The notes beneath the pieces were generated by a model. The model did not search any database and was not told the DNA's origin. It saw nothing but the letters and a program-made list of their open reading frames with translations. Shown here in pieces: positions 1-5,145 of a stretch of 5,145 nt of DNA (its first letter is position 1; each line of letters begins with the position of its first letter). Origin of the DNA: JAVXAN01 sp036660495. Its GTDB lineage: Bacteria; Bacillota_I; Bacilli_A; RF39; UBA660. The position numbers and the translations under genes are program-made. The stretch covers positions 1-5,145 of the forward strand of contig JAVXAN010000045.1 of NCBI GenBank assembly GCA_036660495.1. The letters are read 5' to 3'.

Positions 1-1004
1 TATATCCAAAGGTAAAAGATGAAAAGCCAGGAGATATAACAAATGGGGAAAAAGCCGGATCAGTGTTAGCCGGGACAGAAGAATTACCATATGAAATAAG
101 AAGTATTGAAGATTTATTAGCAATATATAACAGTAGTTTAGATATAAATGGTGGGGCAGCATTTGTAACTTTAATGGTAAATTTGGATTTTAATAATAAA
201 GATTCTTATAGTGATAGTAGTAGGATTGATTATGGTGATATAAATGGAGATAAGAAGGTAACTTCTTTAAAAGACGAATTAACAAATCGAAGTGGAAGTG
301 GGTTTAATCCGGTTTTTTCTAGTAATGTATCAGGATCAGGACCAGCAGCAATATATTTTGATGGAAATGCTAAAACAATAAATAATTTGTATATAAATAG
401 GCCTAGTATGGATAATGTGGGTTTATTTAGTTTAATGATGGGACAAATAAACGGATTAAACTTGTTAAACATTAATATAAAGGGAAGAGATAACGTTGGT
501 GGAATTATAGGACAAGGAGGTTTCTTTATGATTAACAATTGTAAAGTAACGGGAAATATAACAGGAGAAACACAAGTTGGTTTGGTTGCAGGATATACTG
601 ACCTGGTTGAAATAAGACAGGTAATAGCTTCTGGTAATGTAAAATCAACGTTAGAAGTGTCGACTAATGATAGACCGGTTTCTTCAGGAGTAATAGCAGG
701 TACTGCTATTAGAAATGGATCAGTAAAACAAACGGGAATATTTTTAGGAGGATCGATAAAGTCGTCTGACAATTGGTGTGTTTCATTAGTTGGTAAGGGA
801 TTAATGACTGGATATGTTAATGAAGACTCGCTTATTAATAATCAACATAGTTTTTGTTATAACGCGAACGCGATAAGTGCAGCAGAATTACGAACGGATG
901 TTCCTTATAAAGAGTTAGGTTTTAATTTTACTGAAACCGACCCTCTTAAAGAAAAATACATATGGTATATGGAAAACGGGAAGGCAAAACTCAAAAAGAA
1001 TTAA
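1..1004 (+). CDS. GLUG-repeat surface protein, C-terminal part (5' end outside window)
   Basis: The reading frame is open from the left edge (first full codon at 3) to TAA at 1002-1004, giving 333 visible residues. No start is convincing: the GTG at 63 lies inside continuous coding sequence and has no good ribosome binding site, so the gene begins upstream. The visible protein starts with a Pro/Lys/Glu/Gly linker. An 'IRSIEDLLAIYN' entry segment follows, then a 'VTLMVNLDFNN' strand, a DINGDKK loop (from 237), and a 'IYFDGNAKTINNLYINRP' segment. After these come GLUG-like repeats, with glycine-rich starts such as VGLFSLMM, VGGIIGQG, VGLVAGYT and SGVIAGTA, spaced about 26 to 36 residues apart. 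The C-terminal 'YIWYMENGKAKLKKN' resembles the usual closing segment of such domains. Proteins of this type are extracellular, probably beta-helical, and are thought to act in adhesion. No LPXTG signal or membrane segment follows, so any anchor must be N-terminal. The exact ligand is unknown. The assignment rests on recognised motifs, not a search. Confidence 0.85.
   Translation, partial: YPKVKDEKPGDITNGEKAGSVLAGTEELPYEIRSIEDLLAIYNSSLDINGGAAFVTLMVNLDFNNKDSYSDSSRIDYGDINGDKKVTSLKDELTNRSGSGFNPVFSSNVSGSGPAAIYFDGNAKTINNLYINRPSMDNVGLFSLMMGQINGLNLLNINIKGRDNVGGIIGQGGFFMINNCKVTGNITGETQVGLVAGYTDLVEIRQVIASGNVKSTLEVSTNDRPVSSGVIAGTAIRNGSVKQTGIFLGGSIKSSDNWCVSLVGKGLMTGYVNEDSLINNQHSFCYNANAISAAELRTDVPYKELGFNFTETDPLKEKYIWYMENGKAKLKKN
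417..800 (+). repeat. GLUG-like degenerate protein repeats (about five units)
   Basis: Degenerate repeats inside the surface protein gene begin at about 417 (VGLFSLMMGQ), 495 (VGGIIGQGG), 576 (VGLVAGYTD), 684 (SGVIAGTAI) and 777 (CVSLVGKGL). Each starts with a small hydrophobic/glycine motif and is followed by a strand of the 'NCKVTGNI' or 'QVIASGNV' type. Unit spacing is 26, 27, 36 and 31 residues, which suits rungs of a beta-helix. The repeats are at protein level only; the DNA is too diverged for recombination between units. Confidence 0.7.
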
Positions 1005-1005
1005 C

Positions 1006-1050
1006 AAAAAAGCGCATAAATAAGATATACATAGTTATGCGCTTTTTTTT
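1006..1050 (+). terminator. Rho-independent terminator of the surface protein gene
   Basis: The perfect 14-bp inverted repeat AAAAAAGCGCATAA (1006-1019) pairs with TTATGCGCTTTTTT (1035-1048) around a 15-base loop and runs into eight T residues (1043-1050). It starts one base after the TAA stop at 1002-1004. The stem is symmetrical with A and T tracts on both sides, so it could also stop transcription from the other strand, but no leftward gene is seen here. Confidence 0.93.
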
Positions 1051-1057
1051 GAATAAC

Positions 1058-1086
1058 TTTTATTAATAGAAAATTTGTGATATAAT
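1058..1086 (+). promoter_or_regulatory. Putative sigma-A promoter with extended -10 for the LTA-synthase-like operon
   Basis: A consensus TATAAT at 1081-1086 is preceded by TG at 1078-1079, giving the TGnTATAAT extended -10. The region 17 bases upstream holds only a weak -35 match (TTTTAT, 1058-1063), which the extended -10 could offset. It lies 34 bases upstream of the ATG at 1121 and after the upstream terminator, so the following two genes appear to form their own transcription unit. No operator-like repeat is seen. Confidence 0.7.
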
Positions 1087-1108
1087 AATACTATTCTAAA
1101 AGAGGTTT

Positions 1109-1114
1109 AGGAGG
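1109..1114 (+). promoter_or_regulatory. Ribosome binding site that fixes the start at ATG 1121
   Basis: AGGAGG (continuing GAGGAA) is a near-perfect anti-16S match. It lies 6 bases before ATG 1121 but only 3 bases before the in-frame TTG at 1118. The spacing and codon strength both favour ATG 1121 over the TTG. Confidence 0.88.
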
Positions 1115-1120
1115 AATTTG

Positions 1121-3166
1121 ATGAATAATATTAAATTAAAAATAAGGGATAAATATGATGAGTTTAAGAAGTATTTAAAGGGCGTAAGTATTAAAAGATA
1201 CGCGTTTACTAACATCCTTTTTTTAACGTATATAATTGTTAACTTAATTAATTCATATTTGCTTAGAGTTTTAACTATGCATGATTATTTTTCGATAAAG
1301 GCGATAGTTGCAGACATGGCTTTTATTCTTATATTAGGATCTTTAGCATATTTATCAAAACCAAAAAAGCAGGTTAGAATACTTATGTCTCTTACTGTTA
1401 TAATGACTTTAATTTGTTTAATAAATTCAATTTATTATTCAAATTATATATCCTTTGCCTCAGTATCTTTGTTATCTACTTCAGTGTTTATTTTAGACGT
1501 TGGAGATGCAGTTGTAAAAACTATATTACAAGTTAAAGATGTGGTGTTTTTATTACCCCCAGTAATTCTTTTGATTGTTCACACTATTCTAAAAAAACGT
1601 AAATATTATGAAAAGGTAGAGAAAATTGAACATGGCAAAAAGCGACTTTTAAACACCCTTATAATGGGTGGTATTGCAATGCTTTTAGTTATTGTTACTA
1701 TGGTTCCTTCAGATTATAGCAGACTAAAAAAGCAGTGGAATAGAGAATACCTTGTTAGTAGGTTTGGAATTTATGTATATCAAGCAAATGATATTGTTAA
1801 AAGTGTTGAACCAAAATTTAACAGTTTATTTGGCTTTGATAGTGCCTCAAAGACGTTCAGAGATTTTTATGAACAAAAGGCTAAAGAACCAAAAAAAACT
1901 AACGAATATACTGATATTTTTAAAGGAAAAAACGTTATCATAATTCATGGTGAAAGTCTTATGACAGAGTCAATGGCTTTATCATTTAACGGAAAGGAAG
2001 TAACTCCTAACTTAAATAGAATTGCAAACGAAGGTTTATTCTTCTCTAATTTTTATTCACAAGTTAGCGTTGGAACAAGCAGTGACTCGGAGTTTACGTT
2101 AAACACTTCTTTATTACCGGTTTCAAGTGGCACGGTATTTGTTAATTACTGGGATAGAACATATGAAGCACTACCTTTAATGCTTAAGCAAAAGGGATAT
2201 TATACTGCTAGTATGCATGCTAATAGTGCTACTTTCTGGAACCGAAACGTTATGCATAAACAGTTAGGATATGATAAGTTTTACGCAAAAGATAGTTTTA
2301 CAATTGATGAAAAAATAGGATTAGGATTATCAGACATGTCTTTCTTTAGACAATCAATTCCTAAACTTCAAGATATTAAAAATAATAATTCTAATTTTTA
2401 CGTAACTATGATTATGCTATCAAACCATACCCCGTTTGATGATGTTGATAAATATGGAGATTTTTCGGTAGATTATAAGACAACCCAAATTGATGAAAAT
2501 GGTAATGATATTGAGGTGGTTCTTCCATATATGGAAGGAACTGATTTAGGTAATTACTTTAAATCTACTCATTATGCCGATGGTGCGTTAAATTATTTTT
2601 TTGAACAATTAGATGCATCGGGATTGTTAGATAATACAGTCGTTGTTATATATGGAGATCATGATGCTAAACTTGCTAAAAGCGAGTATGAATACTTTTA
2701 TAATTATAATCCAGAAACAAAAGAAACATATAAAAAAGGTGATGCTCAGTATAGAGATGTAAATTATTATTCTTATGAATTAAATCGTAAAGTTCCGTTT
2801 ATAATATGGACAAAAGATAGTGCAAATAATAAAAAATTAAATAAGAATATCGATGAAGTAATGGGAATGTATGATGTTATGCCAACGCTTGCAAATATGT
2901 TAGGACTTGACCCTAAATACGCTTTAGGTAAAGATATATTTAATACTAATAATAATATAGTGGTATTTCCAAATGGAAACTGGTTAACAGATAAGATGTA
3001 TTATAATGCTCAAAAGGAAGAATATTTACTTATTAAAGATAGTGTAGTAAACGATGGCGAAATTAAAAACAATAAGAAATATGCTAATAAGTTGTTAGAC
3101 GTATCTGATTCGTTAATTATTTATGATTTGTTAGGAGAAGGTAGCGATGAAAACAAAAAAAAGTAG
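1121..3166 (+). CDS. LTA synthase family membrane protein (LtaS-like phosphoglycerol transferase)
   Basis: This 681-residue protein is a probable polyglycerolphosphate lipoteichoic acid synthase or a related phosphoglycerol transferase, acting on the outer face of the membrane with phosphatidylglycerol as usual donor. Five hydrophobic segments are seen at about 28-50, 58-78, 84-104, 140-157 and 176-195, the family arrangement. An extracellular sulfatase-fold domain follows from about 268 to 640. The expected active-site residues are present by comparison with S. aureus LtaS recalled from memory: metal ligand E278 (HGES), nucleophile T319 (VGTSSDSEF), W373 and R375 (TFWNRN), substrate-binding H436 (SNHTPF), and D513-H514 (YGDHD). 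'VTPNLNRIANEG' and 'YDVMPTLANMLGLD' are also family segments. It is slightly longer than S. aureus LtaS (about 646), mostly through loops after H436 and H514. Start is ATG 1121, set by AGGAGG. The 3' end overlaps the next gene by 20 bases. No symbol is given because paralogues (primase, stress-type or other synthases) cannot be told apart by eye. Confidence 0.93.
   Translation: MNNIKLKIRDKYDEFKKYLKGVSIKRYAFTNILFLTYIIVNLINSYLLRVLTMHDYFSIKAIVADMAFILILGSLAYLSKPKKQVRILMSLTVIMTLICLINSIYYSNYISFASVSLLSTSVFILDVGDAVVKTILQVKDVVFLLPPVILLIVHTILKKRKYYEKVEKIEHGKKRLLNTLIMGGIAMLLVIVTMVPSDYSRLKKQWNREYLVSRFGIYVYQANDIVKSVEPKFNSLFGFDSASKTFRDFYEQKAKEPKKTNEYTDIFKGKNVIIIHGESLMTESMALSFNGKEVTPNLNRIANEGLFFSNFYSQVSVGTSSDSEFTLNTSLLPVSSGTVFVNYWDRTYEALPLMLKQKGYYTASMHANSATFWNRNVMHKQLGYDKFYAKDSFTIDEKIGLGLSDMSFFRQSIPKLQDIKNNNSNFYVTMIMLSNHTPFDDVDKYGDFSVDYKTTQIDENGNDIEVVLPYMEGTDLGNYFKSTHYADGALNYFFEQLDASGLLDNTVVVIYGDHDAKLAKSEYEYFYNYNPETKETYKKGDAQYRDVNYYSYELNRKVPFIIWTKDSANNKKLNKNIDEVMGMYDVMPTLANMLGLDPKYALGKDIFNTNNNIVVFPNGNWLTDKMYYNAQKEEYLLIKDSVVNDGEIKNNKKYANKLLDVSDSLIIYDLLGEGSDENKKK
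3133..3137 (+). promoter_or_regulatory. Internal ribosome binding site within the synthase gene
   Basis: AGGAG lies inside the last codons of the synthase gene, 9 bases before ATG 3147. It supports that start for the downstream gene. Ribosomes finishing the synthase at 3166 would pass through the site, so coupled translation is likely. Confidence 0.75.
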
Positions 3167-3752
3167 AAAAATAAGTGCTTTTCTAATATTAATATTATGT
3201 TTTGTTTTAATAGGATACGTGGTATATTTATCCATAAGTAAAGATAAAAACCAAGTAAAAATAATTAAAACAATACCTGATTACAACTATAATTTAAAAG
3301 ATAATGAAACGGACATATATAATAAAGAATTTGATTACCTAGCTAAAACGCTAAGTGAAGAGGAAGTTGATTATAAAAAGTATGCAATGAGTATTTCAAA
3401 GTTATTTATTATTGACTTTTATACTTTAAACAATAAGTTATCTAAGAATGATATTGGTGGAGTAGCTTATGTTCACCCAGATATAAAAGAAAACTTTATT
3501 GAAAATGCCAGAAGTAATTTTTATAAGTATCTGAAAGTTAAAAATGATGAAACTAGCAATAAACTTCCTGAGGTGAACAAAATAGAAAATATTAAGGTAA
3601 CCGAAGGCAAGTTTAAATACAATGATAAAATTGATGATGCTTATAACGTAATTATAAACTGGTCATATACAAATGATTTAGATTATGAAGATAGTGCTAC
3701 TATCACTATAGTTAGACAAGATAAAAAATTATATATTGTAGAAATGAATTAA
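3147..3752 (+). CDS. Small membrane-anchored extracellular protein, unknown function
   Basis: This 201-residue protein has a basic N-terminus (MKTKKSRK), then one hydrophobic helix at about 10-29 and a hydrophilic remainder, which predicts a signal anchor with about 170 residues outside the cell. There is no lipobox: the only cysteine (C18) sits mid-helix and lacks the usual small residues. After a charged linker (about 31-75), the segment from 78 to 201 alternates helix-like parts ('SISKLFIIDFYTLNNK', 'NDIGGVAYVHPDIKENF') with a strand-rich end ('DDAYNVIINWSYTN', 'SATITIVRQDKKLYIVEMN'). This pattern could be an NTF2-like cone fold, but that is only an impression. The gene starts 20 bases before the synthase stop and has no promoter of its own, so it should be made together with the synthase. 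It may assist or localise that enzyme; nothing in the sequence proves it. The TAA stop is at 3750-3752. Confidence 0.85.
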   Translation: MKTKKSRKISAFLILILCFVLIGYVVYLSISKDKNQVKIIKTIPDYNYNLKDNETDIYNKEFDYLAKTLSEEEVDYKKYAMSISKLFIIDFYTLNNKLSKNDIGGVAYVHPDIKENFIENARSNFYKYLKVKNDETSNKLPEVNKIENIKVTEGKFKYNDKIDDAYNVIINWSYTNDLDYEDSATITIVRQDKKLYIVEMN

Positions 3753-3783
3753 AAAGGAACTTAATATTTATAAGTTCCTTTTC
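3751..3783. terminator. Shared bidirectional terminator between converging genes
   Basis: The perfect 12-bp inverted repeat AAAAGGAACTTA (3752-3763) pairs with TAAGTTCCTTTT (3771-3782) around a 7-base loop. On the leftward strand the stem is followed by five U residues; on the rightward strand the U tract is only four and then CC, so termination is probably stronger for the leftward gene. The left arm includes the last A of the rightward stop codon and the whole leftward stop codon (TTA at 3761-3763). Confidence 0.87.
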
Positions 3784-5145
3784 CTATTTGAATGTTTTCA
3801 TATGGTTTATTAATTGAAAAGCTAAATTCTTTATCCATAACTGGCTCTTTTAGTTCTAAATTAATTTCCATAGCAGATGTTATTTCTTTTAAACTCTGTT
3901 CGTAATATTGAAAGTAATAAACGCCATTAATCATTTTATCACGACCACTAAGGTATAGCTTTTGAGTTCCAATAAAATCATCACTAGTAATATTTTTTGA
4001 GTTTAGAAGAACGTTCTTAAAAGTATCAAATCCGGTTAACATGGTTTCTTTATCAATGTTAGTATCCATGTTATTACCAACTACGTCTAAGAGGCTATAT
4101 ATTTGGTTAAAGCTTCTAATACTCTTAGCTTTATTAATAATTCCATTTATAACTAGCTGCTGACTTTGTCCTCTAACAAAATCGTTTATTATATATTTAG
4201 TATTATAGTAAGATGCACAGTATTGTTTATGAAGTGTATCTCTTTTTCTATGTCTTGAAAGTGCTAAAGCTTGCTCTCCGTTTAGTGTTTGTATTCCTTT
4301 TTTTACAAACACCGTATTTTTACCCCATTCTCGTTTACTATTTTGTTCACAAAAAGTATATGGTACGTTAACATCAACGCCACCTAAAGCATTAACTAAG
4401 CTAACTACACCTTTAAAATTAATTTTTACCCAGTAGTCAATATTGATACCAGTAAAATTGGTTATAGTATCCATCATGCATTTTTCACCACCATAAGCAG
4501 CAGCGTTAATTTTACTTTTTGCTTTGTTTTTATAACAAGCAATAGGTACGTAAGTATCTCTTGGGATACTTAATATAGTAGCATTCATCGTGTTAGGGTT
4601 AAAAGTCATAAGAAGTAGGGCATCCCCATTCATTCCAGAACCACTAGATAAGTTTTCTTTTTCACTGTCAACACCCATAACTAATACAGTAAAGGGCTTA
4701 GTTAGGGTTTTATTGCTAGTTTTATCATTGTTTTTTTTCATTAATTTTTCTTTGCTAGTTATTACTTTAACAGTATCTTTAAGATTGTTAAATCCATCAA
4801 CGTTTCCAAATAAAGAAGCATAAGAACTACTAATAAAAATTGCATCTACTTTTCCTTTGTATAAATCATTTAACATATTAATAAAATCATCATATTCAAC
4901 TAAACTATCTTTAGTTATGTTGTTACTTTTTATAATTTCTTTACTAATTATATAACCTTCAACATTGTTTTTATCACTAATTATTCCAATTCTCTTACCC
5001 TTTAAATTGTTAATATTATTTATTTTAGAATTATTCATCGTAATTAAGCTAGTAGAATAAGTCGTGTAATCACTAGTTACTTTTTCTAGTGAATTACTAA
5101 TTTTATTAGCATTATAAGATATAAAATACTGTAACATAATTATTG
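3761..5145 (-). CDS. LCP (LytR-CpsA-Psr) family glycopolymer ligase with N-terminal solute-binding-like region (5' end outside window)
   Basis: LCP proteins move lipid-linked glycopolymers such as teichoic acid or capsule onto peptidoglycan outside the membrane. Residues are counted from the ATG at 5137, which is probably internal: the frame stays open to the right edge, no ribosome binding site is visible and the membrane anchor expected of the family is missing, so the true start lies outside. Residues about 40-130 ('NINNLKGKRIGIISDKNN', 'GKVDAIFISSSYASLF') resemble part of a type 2 periplasmic solute-binding fold. The LCP domain spans about 148-335: 'VLVMGVDS' (D157), 'NGDALLL' (D172), 'SIPRDTYVPI' (R193, D194), 'GINIDYWVKINFKGVVSLVN', 'LNGEQALALSRHRK' (R295, R297) and 'VRGQSQQLVI' (R322). 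These match the acidic and arginine residues that bind metal and pyrophosphate in the family. Four cysteines (201, 220, 263, 307) lie in the exported domain. The gene converges on the LTA-synthase pair and ends in their shared terminator. Confidence 0.93.
   Translation of the reverse strand, partial: IIMLQYFISYNANKISNSLEKVTSDYTTYSTSLITMNNSKINNINNLKGKRIGIISDKNNVEGYIISKEIIKSNNITKDSLVEYDDFINMLNDLYKGKVDAIFISSSYASLFGNVDGFNNLKDTVKVITSKEKLMKKNNDKTSNKTLTKPFTVLVMGVDSEKENLSSGSGMNGDALLLMTFNPNTMNATILSIPRDTYVPIACYKNKAKSKINAAAYGGEKCMMDTITNFTGINIDYWVKINFKGVVSLVNALGGVDVNVPYTFCEQNSKREWGKNTVFVKKGIQTLNGEQALALSRHRKRDTLHKQYCASYYNTKYIINDFVRGQSQQLVINGIINKAKSIRSFNQIYSLLDVVGNNMDTNIDKETMLTGFDTFKNVLLNSKNITSDDFIGTQKLYLSGRDKMINGVYYFQYYEQSLKEITSAMEINLELKEPVMDKEFSFSINKPYENIQIGKGTYKY

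Noticed and set aside
230..772. 180-codon open frame on the minus strand inside the surface protein gene
   Set aside because: It is fully antisense to a better-supported gene, has a Pro/Ile-rich composition typical of the complement of Gly/Asn-rich repeats, and shows no recognisable domain or ribosome binding site.
862..874. Short ACGCGA tandem duplication in the surface protein gene
   Set aside because: It merely encodes Asn-Ala-Asn-Ala with GCG codons; two copies of six bases are not enough to call a repeat or a binding site.
1118..1120. TTG as start of the LTA-synthase-like gene
   Set aside because: It is only 3 bases after AGGAGG, whereas the adjacent ATG at 1121 has normal spacing and is the stronger start codon.
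1752..1943. 63-codon open frame on the plus strand
   Set aside because: It lies out of frame within the LTA-synthase-like gene, whose protein sequence is clearly conserved here, and shows no motif of its own.
3155..3162. Run of eight A residues in the gene overlap as a slippage site fusing synthase and small protein
   Set aside because: Loss of one A would join the frames, but the product would put the basic, cytoplasmic-type N-terminus of the small protein after the extracellular synthase domain. The small gene also has its own start and ribosome binding site. A-runs are common in DNA this AT-rich.
4590..4823. 77-codon open frame on the plus strand with a hydrophobic, Leu/Ser/Phe-rich product
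   Set aside because: It is the antisense shadow of the LCP gene; the hydrophobicity comes from reading the complement of Asn/Lys-rich codons.
5135..5137. ATG as true start of the LCP gene
   Set aside because: The frame remains open to the window edge, there is no ribosome binding site in the visible upstream bases and the membrane anchor needed by an LCP protein is absent.
1..5145. Mobile element, CRISPR array, tRNA or rRNA, riboswitch
   Set aside because: I looked at both strands and found no transposase, spaced direct repeats, tRNA-like cloverleaf or long structured leader. The only sizeable intergenic gap (1005-1120) is accounted for by a terminator, promoter and ribosome binding site.

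Overview
This is an AT-rich window with tightly packed genes for cell-surface proteins. It holds four genes that are real and nothing that looks mobile: no RNA gene, insertion sequence or CRISPR array is visible. The low GC, strong AGGAGG-type ribosome binding sites, an LTA-synthase-type phosphatase-fold enzyme and an LCP glycopolymer ligase point to a Gram-positive, low-GC Firmicute. The sequence style of the surface protein and the two envelope enzymes resembles uncultured gut Bacilli (the RF39/Erysipelotrichia-like groups); this is recognition from memory, not a search. Every Trp codon checked in the LTA-synthase-like, downstream and LCP genes is TGG, and the stops are TAA or TAG. This fits the standard bacterial code rather than the UGA=Trp code of true mycoplasmas.

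Layout. Positions 1-1004 (+) are the 3' part of a large secreted surface protein with GLUG-like repeats, ending in a strong intrinsic terminator (1006-1050). A short 116-base gap carries that terminator, then an extended -10 promoter, then a consensus ribosome binding site. Positions 1121-3166 (+) encode a five-helix membrane protein with an extracellular LTA synthase/sulfatase-type domain whose catalytic residues are intact. Its last 20 bases overlap the start of a 201-residue membrane-anchored extracellular protein (3147-3752, +), so the two form a translationally coupled pair. Converging on them from the right is an LCP (LytR-CpsA-Psr) family protein (3761 to beyond the right edge, -), in which the LCP domain is preceded by a solute-binding-protein-like region. 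The two converging genes are only 8 bases apart and share one bidirectional hairpin.

How they fit together. The LTA-synthase-like enzyme would polymerise a phosphoglycerol-type polymer on the outer face of the membrane. LCP enzymes attach lipid-linked glycopolymers to peptidoglycan. The small anchored protein, cotranscribed with the synthase, is a candidate accessory factor of unknown function. The GLUG protein is a probable adhesin or surface-display protein. The window therefore reads as a cell-envelope neighbourhood. No clearly new system stands out; the most interesting items are the coupled small protein and the domain fusion in the LCP protein.
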